Shown in pieces: positions 1-12,962 of a DNA stretch of 64,000 nt (the first letter of the stretch is position 1; each line of letters starts with the position of its first letter). The stretch is from Branchiostoma belcheri (lineage: Eukaryota > Chordata > Leptocardii > Amphioxiformes > Branchiostomatidae). The translations under genes were made by a program, and so were the position numbers. The DNA lies in contig NW_017804265.1 in the NCBI RefSeq assembly GCF_001625305.1, positions 1,693,820 through 1,757,819 of the forward strand, written 5' to 3'. The notes beneath the pieces were generated by a model that saw only the letters and a program-made list of their open reading frames with translations, did no database searches and had not been told where the DNA came from.

Positions 1-1899
1 GGGGGCAGAATTGAGGATTACCGGAGCGTGGTGTACAAACCACCAGGGGCACGTCCTCTGTACTAGAACGTCTGAGGGGAACACGCGCCGCCATGTTTGT
101 TCTGACCTCTGGCGTGACCTTGTCGAACATGTTTGATTGGTCGATCAAAATAACGCCAGTAACAACAAACTGTACCTTGAAGTTATTAACTCTTTTTTAC
201 ACATCTAACTTATGCTTGTCGATCACATTATTCCCATAAAAGTCCTTTGAAATTTATGAGATGACCAATATTGTAACTACACGTATCTTCAGTTCAGTAC
301 AAGTGTTTTCCACACGATACTTAACAGTTACTATTCATATGAAAGACGTCATTGTGCGACTTCAGATTTGTGATTGTAACATTGTAAAAAAATGATAGGG
401 ATGTGATGTTATAGCAATTCATATAAACATAAAAATGAAAATGAAACCTGGACTTTAAACTTGGTGGTCGGTCAAGTACGTTATAGTCAGTAATACTAGA
501 CGTAATAAACGGACAAGTGTTATTATGAGTAGGCGTAGTTAGGGCAGACACCCTCTGTTATGTAAGCGCAATGTACATACATATATATTACCACGGCACA
601 TCAAGGACAGACGGCAATCTTGTGTGTGCTTTTAAAATACCTTATTCAATAAGATGTTTTCAAAGGTTAATGAGGTGATGTTTTCTTCTTGTTTGCTGGT
701 TTTCAGGTTTGACTACAGGACAACTCAGGAAGCTATAAATTGACTTTATGATAACCTAGCTTCTGTTAGGGACGTCCCTCGGATAGGACGTTAAATGGAG
801 GTCCCGTGTTTGGGAGAGCCACACCCCGCGCACGTTAAAGAACCCACCACACTTATTGAAAAGAGTAGGGGACCTTCCCGGTGTGAGTGGTTCAAACCTT
901 ACAGTCTGGTCTCAGGTTTGACATCTTGAAGAGGTGATAGTCACCTGTTATGTCAATCCTTCCACAATGTGGTAAATCTTCATAAATAAATAATGCATGT
1001 TTGGTGTGGGTCTAAGTTTTGACCTAATAGCCAACATGACCCAAATGTGAACTTGTTGGTCAGTCTTGTATGACCTGAAGGGACCCCGTCTTTGGCAAGT
1101 CCCTGCATGCCCGTGTGTCATTGTTACCTCCGTGAATGGAGGTTTTGTTTTCGGTGTGTTTGTTTGCCTGTGTGTCCGTAGTTGTTGGACTACAGTATGA
1201 TGTAGCCACAGACTGACAGGAAGGTCAAAATGGTGTCCCCACTGGGTAACTATAAGAGGACATTTGTTTATTAGACGTATGTCCATGACAAGCTCAAATC
1301 GACCTACAGGTCACTTTTCATTGAGGTCAAGGGTCAGACAAAATATCAAAAAGAGAAAATTTACGTCATTCAAAGTCCTATTTGAATATGAGCCATGCGG
1401 GAATGTCACAGAAACCTTTTAATTGCAATTCACTATGCAGACATAGACAGTATATAGAAAAGCGAATGAAAGCGGCCGAATACGCAGGACCTCTGAGTCT
1501 TGGTTCCGAGTCGAACACTCTGACTATTACGCCACGCAACACCACGAATGCTCTGAAGTTCTAGATTCTTTATTGGCTCAACAAAAGTACAGGGACTTTT
1601 GTATGGTCTTCTACAACTAAAAATCTATCAAAGCTAAATACATGACATGAATAGAGTTATCCTACGTACAAAATATATGTATGCGGCAAACTACGTACAG
1701 AATATATGTCAGCGACAACAATAAAGGCTTAACTATTTTCTAACATGTAGTCCCTAAGATGACACCCCATACACCCCCACAGAAACAACAGTCTAAGATT
1801 CTATAATGTATTTGCCTATTTGAACACTGTATTGGTTTCCTCCCCTGAGAATGTGAAAGTGTGGGTAAAGAATGAATTTTGCACAATGACACACCTTGC
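1..1899. other. Left-edge intergenic region
   Basis: No supported gene. It holds the SINE fragment (768-925) and a retroposon 3' fragment (1566-1620). A GCCGCCATGTTTG motif at 91 matches the YY1 form and recurs at 5878. The rest is AT-rich with only short random frames. Confidence 0.6.
768..925 (+). mobile_element. SINE body fragment
   Basis: Shares GACGTTAAATGGAGGTCCC and the following CCACACC and AAAGAACCCACCACAC blocks with the SINE at 59040-59393. The tRNA head is missing. Confidence 0.65.
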
Positions 1900-3456
1900 T
1901 CACTCGGTGTCTTCCCCGCTGCTTGAGCTTCCAAAGGCAGACATCTTCACTGAACTTGCTGAAGCTTCGAAGAGCACATCAAGACGCCGTGAGCTCGGTG
2001 CGTTTCTGGGATCCAATCTTCGACTGACCGCCCATTGCTGGTCAGTTCGACTGTCCGTACTCGGACCGGCAACCGCTTCCATTGTCCCCGCATCTCCAAC
2101 ACGGCTTGATCTCAGTGCGTTTTTTGGATCCACTCTTCGACTGACCGCCCATTTCAAAGGCGGCTGGTCCGTCCGATTGTCCGTACTCGGTCCAGCAACA
2201 GCGTCCATTGTCCCCGCATCTCCAACGCGGCTTGAGCTTGATCTCAGTGCATTTTGGGGATCCGTACTTCGACTAACCGCCCATTTCGGCGGCTGGTCAG
2301 AAGTTCGGCTGTCCGTACTTGATCCAGCGTCCATTGCTTGCGGATTGCCAACAATCTGGATGTTCACCACTTGGTTCGACGACCACCCCAACTTCTCCCG
2401 AACCGCGTTGGCGAGTCGTCGCGCCCTGCGATGCACGGCTTCCCGAATCTTCTTGATCCTGAGCGCGTAGATGACCGGGTTGATCGCCGAATTGCAGAGC
2501 GCGACCAGCAAACCCCAGTACGGCTTTGCCTCTGCCTCACAGTCTTCTCTTGCGAAGCACACCAACTTCTCCACACTCCCGATGCAAATCGGCAGCCAGA
2601 AGATGACGAACACCGCTGCAATGATGACAACGGTCACCTGCATCTTCCACACGGCTTGTAGCTGCTGGTACTGTCTGGCTGCGACTCGCTGTTCTCTGCG
2701 GCGGGCGGCGGGCAGGTTGTCCTGCGGGTTCTCGAGGGGTTTGGTCCTGGAGAAGCGCTGCTTCAGTTTGATGAAGATTCTGACGTTGACGAAGACCACT
2801 ATCACTACGGCCATGAACAAGATGCTGTTGAACAGAATCAGGTAACTTACGGGCAGGGCCGTGAAGCAAGTCTCGCTCTTCATGTCGATGCAGTTCCAGC
2901 CCATAAGAGGAGACAAGCAGACAAGCACACAAGATGGCCACGCGATCCCCAGACTCACGGCAACGTGTCGCCCAGACATGCGGGTCTGGTAGAATATCGG
3001 GTGGAGGATGGCCAGATAGCGGTCCCCGGACAGGAGGACCACACCAACTGCCGATGAGACCAACAGTAAGAAGAAGATGCAGTACAAGCCCATCGTTGTC
3101 CATGGTTGAGAGAGTTCTAACTGGAGCCTTGCACAGAGGACGAACGAGAACAAACCCGTTAGGCAGTCGGCCATAGCCAGGTTTGCCACGAACATGTACA
3201 TGGGTTTAGACAGGTGATGGTTTTTCAGCACTCCGGACAGGACCACGACGTTCATGAGGAGAGCGACTGTCCCGACAGCGGCGGAGGCGATCCCGACTTT
3301 CTTGTTCTCGTCCGTGTACGCTTTAGGGAGATGAACGCACGCAGCTACAGCCAGGTCGTACTCCATCTTGTTTTCCATGTGCCAGGAAAAACACGACCAG
3401 AAAGTCTCGAACACCGTGGAGTTTCCTCCGGTAAGGTTCGCTGTGCTGCCGTTCAT
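1900..3456 (-). CDS. Class A GPCR, MECA group (lysophospholipid/cannabinoid/melanocortin-like)
   Basis: A single-exon seven-transmembrane receptor of 518 residues, expected in the plasma membrane. What is seen: N-glycosylation sequons at N2, N7 and N12; TM1 near 55-78 with N69; TM2 with LAMAD (93-97); a DRY motif at 145-147; FWLP in TM6 (286-289); NPVIY in TM7 (326-330). TM3 lacks the usual extracellular cysteine, ECL2 has its own pair (C189, C197), and TM5 lacks the conserved proline. In family knowledge these three traits mark the S1P/LPA/cannabinoid/melanocortin/adenosine (MECA) cluster. The ligand cannot be assigned. The tail (361-518) is long and Ser/Arg/Asp-rich, with three repeats of about 40 residues (374-411, 412-453, 454-489), each with a WAVSR core. 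The ATG chosen is the first that yields the glycosylated N-terminus. AATAAA on the minus strand near 1569 could end the mRNA, but it lies in a repeat fragment. I am sure of a class A receptor, fairly sure of MECA, unsure of subtype. Confidence 0.9.
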   Translation of the reverse strand: MNGSTANLTGGNSTVFETFWSCFSWHMENKMEYDLAVAACVHLPKAYTDENKKVGIASAAVGTVALLMNVVVLSGVLKNHHLSKPMYMFVANLAMADCLTGLFSFVLCARLQLELSQPWTTMGLYCIFFLLLVSSAVGVVLLSGDRYLAILHPIFYQTRMSGRHVAVSLGIAWPSCVLVCLSPLMGWNCIDMKSETCFTALPVSYLILFNSILFMAVVIVVFVNVRIFIKLKQRFSRTKPLENPQDNLPAARRREQRVAARQYQQLQAVWKMQVTVVIIAAVFVIFWLPICIGSVEKLVCFAREDCEAEAKPYWGLLVALCNSAINPVIYALRIKKIREAVHRRARRLANAVREKLGWSSNQVVNIQIVGNPQAMDAGSSTDSRTSDQPPKWAVSRSTDPQNALRSSSSRVGDAGTMDAVAGPSTDNRTDQPPLKWAVSRRVDPKNALRSSRVGDAGTMEAVAGPSTDSRTDQQWAVSRRLDPRNAPSSRRLDVLFEASASSVKMSAFGSSSSGEDTE

Positions 3457-4176
3457 TTTGCGATGCTCACTTAAGCCAAGTATATCGACTATGACAACAA
3501 ACGCTGATTTTCGGGTTTTCCACCTTTTCCCGTAGATATCTAGATCTGTCGGCCGTACCTAACAACTAGTCAAGCACTGCAAATTATATCATAATTGGCC
3601 GTAACGTCAGCGTTACCATAGTTTCAACACTTCTACCGCTAGCGCCGCAATGGCAACCTTATTTGGCGATATTATTTTAACCCATATTATTTTTTTAAAT
3701 GTCAATGCAAATGAGAACATTATGGATACCTGTGAGGAGTATGCGTTGAATGCGCCATCAAAAGGAATGATCAAAAAGTCACCGACAAAACGCCCGAGGC
3801 CGTTCTTCTCTTTTCAAGTTACAACTTACGTATACTGTGCCCTTTTCATGTCTATTGAAACGCATCTGAAAACAGCAGGACACATAGGTTCTATCACTCA
3901 GTTGAAACGACCGATAGAAGCGCGATTTAATAAGGCTAAAGGATGCAAGGAATAAATCATAAGTAATAAAAGGAAAAGATGACAAAGGAGCTACCTTGTC
4001 TTCCAACATATGAAGCAGTCGAAGGTCTAGTCTCTTAACATCCTTCCAGGTTAGATTTACTGTTTGTAGGTTGTCTATATTTGTAGTTCGACCTGGATTT
4101 TCCCCTGTGGGCCCAGTTTAAGACTTGTTTTTTTTTTTAGTCTTCCTGGTGGGAGTCCTGTAACGTGGCCTCATAA

Positions 4177-4330
4177 CCATCTGCATAGCCAGTATAACCG
4201 TCCTTTGGCGCAACGCACCAGCTTCGCAGGTACGCGGCGCGGCAGCTAATTGTCATACTTAATAATAATACTTCACTGAACGACTTTTTATCTTTGCACA
4301 TCTAAATGTAAGCGTTGTTCAAAGCCATTT
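4177..4330 (+). mobile_element. GTATAACCGCC-family element, diverged copy
   Basis: CATAGCCAGTATAACCGTCC and AACGCACCAGCTTCGCAGGT match the copy at 6205; the downstream half drifts. Confidence 0.55.
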
Positions 4331-6204
4331 AGTTAGGATACCCCTACAGTACAAGGGAGAGTCGTACTAAGCCCTCACCCTATCGTTTCATGTTTCTCTC
4401 AACAACTTGTCGCAATCCAAGTCGACCTGTGCTATGGGAAAACGACCGCAAACAAAGGTAAACAGTGGGCTGGCACCTGTTTCCCCATACATCCTCACCG
4501 CACCGCAGCAGATCGCAACTGATAACGCCTGGATCAAACCGTGGAGTCAGGTTTACAGATTAGAGCCACAGATAACCGCACAGAAACGTGTTGCACGTTT
4601 CTTTTTCTCTCACGCGTGCACCTGTAGCGTTTGCCTGACATCATTGGAAAGGATTTTCCATACTATCGTTTGAAAATGACGTCATATGTTTTACGTGCCC
4701 CGACTGGAGTTTTTAAGTACCACTCAATCGTTGTAGCATTTTTCGATGATGACGTGTGCAAACAAACGCCACGCATTATTCCACCGTGTTTGCAAACGTG
4801 GCGTCTCTATATCTTATCTATGACCAAAGCTTCCACACGAAATGCCTCTTAAACTGTTTGAATGAAAGAATGATGAATGAAAACTACAAATACGACCTCT
4901 GCTCTCACATTCTTCTATTATCGTTTCCGTGAACATTTGGGGCTCTAATCTTTTCATAAATGATTTTAAAGCACCTCATGTTGAACGGAGTACCACTAAC
5001 TAGTTTGTTGAAATATGCTTACGTGTAAATTATGTCAAACACCCCGGACTTTAGCCCTCCTCGAACGATACGGTTTCACATGACCTTGCGGTTGACTATC
5101 AGGGTCAAGAATAGCATTTCAAACACAAGGTCAAAGTCCTAGGAGGAAGGGTCAAAAAGGGGGATATTTGGTTGCCGGTTGAGTGGTCTTTAAGGGGTAC
5201 TAATTTTCTACTTATGATCCACTTTTCCCCTTTAAGAGTTGGGCCCCAACCCAGGAAATCTACTTTGCAAGTAATAACATTACTAAAAGATTTTGAATTT
5301 TTTAACCTAATTATTACGCCAATATCAGTTTATATAATTGCAATTCTATGGGCCTGTATTGTACTAAATGTTTTACAACTTGTATACATGTAGTGGCATA
5401 CATTATAAATATTGCATTGGCAAGTATTTTGGTTGTACTACTATTGTAGTAGAAATTAGTGCTGTACAATTTAGTGGCTTGCATTGTAAATATTACATTG
5501 GTTAGGAGTTTGGTTGACAAGTATCACGGAACAAGTCGTCGTTAACCGTACTTAGAGTGGTAAAAATAGTTTGACAACTTTGTCTTGTTATTTCGCCCCC
5601 CTCCCCCCATCACGAAATGCTCATTCACAGTTGGGTGTGAATCTGAAGGGGTTCCCGGCAAAATTTAATCCACGATGTTGAAATTTTTCACGTCATCGGA
5701 ACATTTTGGCCACGACCATATACGACCACCCCCGTCGCTCGCCCGACGCCCTCGAGTTGTCTTTTTCGAACTCAAGGGTGACCTGTGTGACCTTCGCAGT
5801 TTGGCGCCAGAAGTCAACACGTCATCGGTTTGTGGGTCAAATTTGGGGGTCACACGCCGCGCTCGTGGGCGGCCGGCCGCCATGTTTGTTTGCGTCCAAT
5901 ATCGGGAGGAGGCTGGCGCTATCATGCCGTGTGTCAACAGCCCGGCTGAGAGTGTTTGTCGTACTTATTATCGTCAGACTGACAGAAGAGCACGGGGAGA
6001 TGGGCGACAACAGACGGGATGGCAAATTCGAGCAGACAAATCAACATCGACAACTGGACAACTTCGCTGGTGTTACGAGTATACGAGTAGGGCACGTGTC
6101 TCAAATGGACCGAATCAGTATAGCACAGGAGACCCCCTATTGCCCATTTTCCGTGTGGACGTCATCTATCTAATACTGTCTAATACATGTATAACACTGG
6201 TGGC

Positions 6205-6390
6205 AGCGGTGTGTCTGTATCTGTGTAGCCGGTATAACCGCCCCTCGGTGTGTAGAAGCTCCTTGGTGTAACACACCAGCTTCGCAGGCACGTGGCGCGG
6301 CGGCAGCTGGCTATATTACACCGATCGACTTGTTTATAATACCACTGATAATACACCTAGCCTTTGAACATCTGAACCTAAACATTGCTT
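6205..6390 (+). mobile_element. Short dispersed element, GTATAACCGCC family
   Basis: Carries TAGCCGGTATAACCGCCC, then AACACACCAGCTTCGCAGGC and a G/C-rich GGCGGCAGCTGG. Other copies are at about 4177-4330 and 12205-12300, with fragments at 52140-52190 and, reversed, at 53400-53475. Its 3' part on the minus strand appears at 53354-53425 and 1566-1620 (ending AATAAAG), which suggests a retroposed unit. Confidence 0.6.
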
Positions 6391-8339
6391 AATAGAGCTA
6401 TTTAGCGAGGAGAGCGTCACTAATATAGTTATTTATTGCAAGTTCGTGCCCAAGGGCTAATTGCAACAAAGGAAAATGAGTACAGAATTATATTGAGGAT
6501 ATTATAAACCCATGTGTTAACACGAAGTTCTACTTCTACTATTAGTGATTACACAAATATAACACTGCTGCTATGTTTTTTAGCTGTTAAAAACGATCAT
6601 AAAAGTTTCCAAACAGGGTGAAGTACTTTTCTCGTTAGTCGACTAACTTCTTTAGCGGATTAGTCGCTTTAATTTACTTGGCAAACTTTGCTAGCTCAGT
6701 TCGAAGGAGTCAGGTTGGATAATACACATGACAGCAGCACCAATGTAAGTGTGAAGGGTATCAGCTTATTGAATTTTGTGTCTGACACTTACAACAATGG
6801 TCTCTCACCGATTCGTTAGAACATAAACAGGCTTAGCCGCTATTTATGTTTGCAGTGCACTTGACTGAAGGAAGGGCCAATAATAAAGCTATTGCAAATG
6901 TGCTGTTTTGTGTAGTACTTAGGTTGAAGTAAAAAGCAAACGACGGCGTCGTCTAAAAGCAGTCTTCATGCAAACTTCTCAAGAATATAGAGGCATCCAA
7001 CGCAGTTTCAGGGAGGCAAAACAAAAATATTCTGGATGCTGAAATCTGTCTGATATTGACATCTAATTTACTGGCGTTTCTTAGCACATTTTTGGAATCA
7101 TTTCGTACTTGAAGCGTTTGAATAAAAGCTACGTGAGGCGTCTCTTGATTTTTTGGGTACCGCCCATAAATATCTGGCCAGCCTATGCTATGATAAAAAA
7201 AGCAACCGTTTTCTGTCAGCGACATCGCATTTTTGCCAAACATTGATAGAAGGCTTTATAGTTATGAGATTTTATTTATGCCCCCAAATTTGGAGCTATT
7301 GCGCGTGATTTCGTGCACTTTTTGAACGCACCTTGTATATAGTTTGTTGTTTGAACCATTCTTTATTCATAAGAAGCTAAAATCAGCCTACAGGGCGCTT
7401 TTCATTGAGATCATGAGAGAAGAGGTAAGGGTCGGACAAAATGTGTAACAAAGATACAGTTTACATCAGTCTTAATAAATCATACATACATTTTACACAC
7501 ACGTGGTAAAAAATACATAATATATCAGAATAAGAACTGGTATATGGTTAGGGTCCGTTCGTTTTGGTCATTTCTGATGTCTGTTACCAGTTAGATCTAT
7601 ATCGAGACATTTCCGCTGTCTCAGCAAATAACTACGTGGACGATCTGACAGTCCTTTAGGGCAGTATTTACTTGTGTGCTCAGAGAAATGGGCCTTTGTT
7701 AATCCTGCAAACAAACCCATTTAAATGGCTCAGGTTTTGTCAGCTGTGAACACTATACAACTACCGCAAAATCTTCTTCCTGTTTTGTTTTTTTAAAGAA
7801 ATTTTTTAAAATGACAAAAATTCTTCTTGAATCTCGACAACCGTTGATATTTCGAAAGATATATTTTTTTAAAAACAATTTTCAGGAATTTGAATAATTT
7901 TACCCCAAGAACCATCTGAAGTTTTGGACGAAAGTTTTCTATTTGTCTGAGGGTACGTCAAAATTTGAAGGAATTCCGGGTCAGTGGCTATTTGAAGCGT
8001 TTCAAATAGCCACAAAACAAGCTACGCGAGGGGTCCCTTTATCCTTTATTTTATATAGCTAGAACTGTCCTTTATTTTAGATAGATAGAACGAGCCTATG
8101 ATAAAAAAAAGTAATCGTTTTCTGCCAGCGACATCGCATTTTAGTCTCATAGATATCAGTATGCTACACCAGGAAAATTGAAAATCCAGCTTTGTCACTG
8201 CCTGAAATTGCATTGGATGTCTTTAAGCAAGAAGCTCCTTGCTTTAAGAGAGTACATGTTTGCAATGGTGGTGCGTGCGACATCTGGGGACAAGTATGCC
8301 CCGTAGTTTGTTGAAACCCTGTCAGGGGTGACAGTGACG

Positions 8340-8680
8340 TACATCCGAGGCCGTTTTTAGCTCGTCCCGTGGCCGTGATCGCCGGACCGTGTCGGGCCCC
8401 GCGCCACGCTACGCCGCCTCACTCCCCGTCTCATCCCCGCTAAAAACCCGCCAAAGCCGCTTACCTCTCCGCGGTTTGTTTGGCGGGGAACCATCGGGGC
8501 AAACACCGCCGGCTCCGCGGACAATACCCCCTCCTTACCGCCCGATTCAGCGGATGTAGACCGAAAATAATCCCATAGTGTCCGATAAAAGAAAAGGAAG
8601 AGACGAGAGGATGGGCGACCTGACATGCTTTCTTCGCGGCCACATGATATTGTATCGGCGGATCTCCGAAATCGGGGATC
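8340..8680 (-). promoter_or_regulatory. CpG-rich island with a minus-strand splice donor
   Basis: A GC- and CpG-dense block stands out sharply from AT-rich flanks. On the minus strand it contains CGCGGAGAG/GTAAGC (near 8465), an excellent donor, and no long convincing frame. It could be a non-coding first exon and promoter of a minus-strand gene. The GPCR at 1900-3456 is the nearest candidate, about 5 kb downstream, with a possible acceptor just before its ATG. Confidence 0.35.
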
Positions 8681-11600
8681 GGAAAAAGATACCGAGCTCC
8701 GGGAATTGTTTCGCTAAGTCGTCCTAGAAAACAGGAGGTGGGGTCGGCACGGAAGGTATAGCCGGTGGCTTTGTGTTATAAAAACAAGACCGTCCCTATA
8801 ATCTGGTTTGGTCAGGCGGTGGGCAACCTGCATGAAAGACCCTCGCGACAGGTATTGCGTTGGGCGTAGTTTTAGATAGCACGCAACGCAGCGTACACCA
8901 TGTATATACCAGTGGGGTTCAATCAAAACTCTACTGCATCAGACCTTTGCATAAAACTTTAGGCCATGTTGATTACACAATTGAAACAATTGATTGAGAC
9001 AATAGCACAAAGTTACGAGATAACACGATGTTGTGGACAAATTCTACGAAAAAAGTGAAATCTGTATTTCATGACCCACAAGGTACGATGTTATAAAGTC
9101 TAATCATCAAAGGCGCAATAAACGAAGGATTGCTAGCCTCCTTATGTTTTGTAGTCTTTAATATCATACTTAACTCCCAGAAACTACCTATTTTTGGCGT
9201 GTTTTGAGGCGTATTTATCGGGCTTTCTTTTCTGTATTAGTCAGTAACTTTATCTTTTTTTTTACGCCAGCCTAAATCTCAATTAGTGACTGCCTGGCAA
9301 TTTTGATCCAGTCTTGCAGCCACCAAAAGATCTGCTTGGTTTTAAATGGGGATTAAGAAACAGCCCGGCCGGGCCCCGGGTTGGGAATTGTGACCTTAAC
9401 AAGTTGGCATAACAACTTTACTTATCCTCGCTCCATAAAAAGAGAGGGCTGAAATGTCTTGGGTGTCCCAATGTCACATGGACGTGCCCGTAAAAGAACT
9501 TGACCCCCCCCCCCTTCAGTGACCCCGCACGACCTACAAAGTCGTTTGCTCGATCGATCTTTCAAAGCATGTAATCAGGGAAACTATCAGTGTCAAGCTG
9601 CTTGGGGGTGGGGTCGAAGGATCAGTTTGAGAGCAACTGGGTTGATAAAAATTTGATTGACATATCGGCCTCCGATTCTGGCAGATTCTCCTTTTCTTAC
9701 AAGCTAAATTCAGATAGTTTCAAGTTCTTGTATATTTTAATGCTAAGATGCATTATTCGCATACTTTTTTTCGCATCATCTTGTCTTTTGTTCATCAAAA
9801 GTAAATAATGTTATAGACAATTAACTATCAGCATCTAAGAATCATAATACTTATTTTGTGTGTATCAATACATGTTGAAGTCCTTACGAAAGTCACTGTA
9901 CTTTTAATGACTGTTGTTTCTTAGGGGATTAATTAAATTATCATAATCCTGGGCGATTTAAGAAACTCATAAACATAAAATGATAAATATCGCAATTTGA
10001 CCATGTTGCAGTAACGAGGACAATTATGACTGAGGCCACATTAGGTTCTGAAGTACCGTTTTGTATGTACCGCGATTTGATCTCCTTTTGGGCAGTCGAC
10101 ATGGTGGGCTTGGATATCTTAGCCTCAAAGCAGGCTTCGCTGACGGCCTTTTCTAGCTGCCGTTTCTAGGCTAAATTTTTCGATCTCTAGTTTTAGTGGC
10201 TTTGTTTAATTTGTAAACAAAATCAGCCTCAAAGGTTGCAAGCAGAAAACATACCGCAATGTACAAAAACGGAGATAGCAAAATGTTGACCGTCGAAAAG
10301 CCTGTTGACCGAGACTACAGATACCGTTGGATCGGACCGGCGACAGACTGCCCCTCCCGCTGTTTGACCTCTGACCTTTGGTGGATTTTTGGCGCGAACC
10401 ACGCCGACAGCTGCAGACAGTAAAAGGACGTAACGCTACATACCGTGGAACAGTAACCCGTGCTAAATACGGTCGTCTGTTACGGTGCTTATAGAAAGAC
10501 ATTTATTGCTGTTAAGTGACGGGACACAGTTGCGTGTTAGTTGGCTGGAATACAGGGCAATACATCGTCGTCATCATTATATACATTATAAATATATATA
10601 GTCTGCTTGGCAATACATAAAAATATTAAGTCATAAATCTATCGTCCTACGCCTATAAAATGACGCTACATGGGAACATGCTTGTATGTCACACATTTTT
10701 ATCTTCAATTTCCTATTTTATGAGCAGAAAGTTGCTAAGTATACAGTGATAGTTTTTGCTAGATTATTTTTTATCTAATATGAAAGTAAGACTACTAAGC
10801 TTAAGGGCACGAGGAAGATATTCCAGCAACAAAAATATATACGTTTTGAAAGCACAAATAAAACACTGTACAGGTTGACAGTTGAGACACCCACTTTTGT
10901 GAGAAAATTAGAGTAAGATTTGTATCAAGTTCACATCTGACGAAAATAGACAAAGAATCAGTTTCTTACATATCTAAAATTCAATAAAGTTCACGAAAAT
11001 TGTGTGAAGACTGACAAAAATTGTCCTTGAAATAAGATACTGTGTTGATCCTTGTGTAATGGAATTTTTGTTGTCGTGTGACATTTTGACCTTGAGGATA
11101 TTACCCCCCTCCCCCATTCATCTGACCGACTGAACAAACAATCATCTGTCATAACATTTGCAGGTCAAGGTCATTGGTTTAAGTGCCGAATCCACCCGCT
11201 TGTTTATCAACCACAAGATGGCCGCCGTCTGCCCGCGAATGTCCCGACATCGGGTGTAGTCGGAACCCCTCGGGAATCTCCGGTGCGATCGGCATTTGGT
11301 TACGACACGAAGCCCCGACACACGCCAATGTTATTCTGGTAAGCGAATACAACTTTGTTGGGTTGACTCAATTTGTGGCTTTACTGTACAGGCCACTCTA
11401 AGTAAGTCGTATGGATGCTATCCCCTGGAAATCTTAAATTTAGGGGGTTGCCAAAGAAATTAAATAAATATGTACTGAAATCTTATCATAATTGCTTTCA
11501 TCGCATGATAATGGTGATATTGATAAGTGCAAATATGAATGAATGATAAAATAGATATTACTAAAAGTAATGAAGTAAGCAGATATTTTGGTAGTTGCAT

Positions 11601-12204
11601 GCAACATACAGTATCAAATTGGCAAGACAATATCAACTTGGTTAGGCATCGTCCAATACACTACCCAAGGGGGCAAATAATAACTCGAGTGGTCGATTTG
11701 ACCCCCCCTACCCCCTTGGAAATTAACATTGATCGGTTCAACTGTCGTCAGCTGGCGGATTAGCAACAAGTCAAGTGTTGAAGACCTTTGCGATAACAGC
11801 AAACCGCTTGGCGATAATTTGGCGGGAACGTCGTGTGAGTCAAGCCTGTCATGACGTCAGAATCAGACGATAGTTTGGGCACTATCAGAAACCTAATACT
11901 TCTAGCTGCTGGAAGCGCATTAAGATGCAGGAGAGCTTTGGAGATTTGGATTACGGAGACGATGCGAGACTTTTAGGGGAAGGTTTTCAGAGAATTTGCT
12001 GTGCAAAACCGTCCGGACAGCGGTGTTTTTGTAACGCGATCCTATAGAAACGCCTCACAGCGACATGAGAAATATGATGCATCTTTCAATGTAATTCTTG
12101 GAAGGGGAAGTTTTAAGATATTTCTGTCAACACGTTCAGACAGATACGACCGGAATAACCAATAGGACTGTTTCTGGTAACTATATAGCCCCCATCAGGC
12201 TTTC

Positions 12205-12300
12205 ATAGCCGGTATAACCGCCCTTCGGCGTAACACACCAGCTTAGCAGGCACGCGGCGCAGCGGCAGCTGGCTACATTGCACCGACGACTTGTTATACC
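12205..12300 (+). mobile_element. GTATAACCGCC-family element
   Basis: CATAGCCGGTATAACCGCCC and the following AACACACCAGCTTAGCAGGC match the copy at 6205. It lies 120 bp before MITE copy A. Confidence 0.6.
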
Positions 12301-12421
12301 TAAACTCTGGCCAATTATTTTCCCTGTTCGGCTTAATTTTACTGAATCCGCAACGTTAGTCTGCTGGAGATTAGTATTTATATAGAATTATATAAAATTT
12401 ACTAATCTGAAATAGTAGTAA

Positions 12422-12803
12422 GGCCATGTTGATTTGATTATATGGATGACATCCTCTGGGAACTCCAAAACTGATGCGAGCGTGCGAATAAAAAAAAAAG
12501 TTGCTTTCATTATGAAATCTACGTGGTCATGAAGATTGAACAAATGACACAGGGTATGGTATGGCGAATAATCTACTCTTCAAATTCATTTCTTTACATT
12601 TTCGTCTTTTTCGTTTGGTTTTGACATTCTACAACATTGTTATTGTTTTCCAATACTTTTTGTGCAACTTACGGTATATATTTGCTCATTTTGCAACTGT
12701 TTTGTACGATTTACAGCATGGTTGAAAACGTTTTTTTTTTTTGGAAACGGCCGAAAATTGATGCGCGCGCGGATGTCATCCATATAATCAAATCAACATG
12801 GCC
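12422..12803. mobile_element. Harbinger-like MITE, family 1, copy A
   Basis: Terminal inverted repeats of about 33 bp start GGCCATGTTGATTTGAT and end with the complement. The flanking trinucleotide TAA is duplicated on both sides, as expected for PIF/Harbinger (TWA). The interior is AT-rich and shared with copies at 18579, 31038 and 45289; no transposase is present. Confidence 0.85.
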
Positions 12804-12867
12804 TAAATAAGAAATGACTGAATAAAGAAAACAGAAAATGCCAGCGTATCACTGTCAATACTGGAGC

Positions 12868-12962
12868 AATAAGCAGATGTTGGGAGGCAAAATTGTTTCG
12901 TTTTTCTAGCTGCCCATTTATGTTACAGACTATACCGATTTTACCTCCCAACATCTGCTTGG
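12868..12962. repeat. Short palindrome with AGCAGATGTTGG arms
   Basis: AGCAGATGTTGGGAGG and its complement are about 60 bp apart. A sibling lies at 30735-30796 (CCAAGCAGACGTTGG and CCATCTGCTTGG), and matching arms sit inside the foldback element at 21588 and 22859. Confidence 0.65.

Noticed and set aside
1820-3103. Long frames opposite or shifted to the GPCR
   Set aside because: Shadows of the receptor gene; they have GC-rich coding DNA on the other strand and no recognisable domains.
5675-6271. 198-codon plus-strand frame
   Set aside because: Runs into a dispersed repeat, has no domain or splice support, and overlaps equally long frames in a CpG-rich stretch.
8357-8643. Two arginine-rich minus frames in the CpG block
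   Set aside because: By-products of GC-rich DNA; the block is better read as non-coding with a donor inside.
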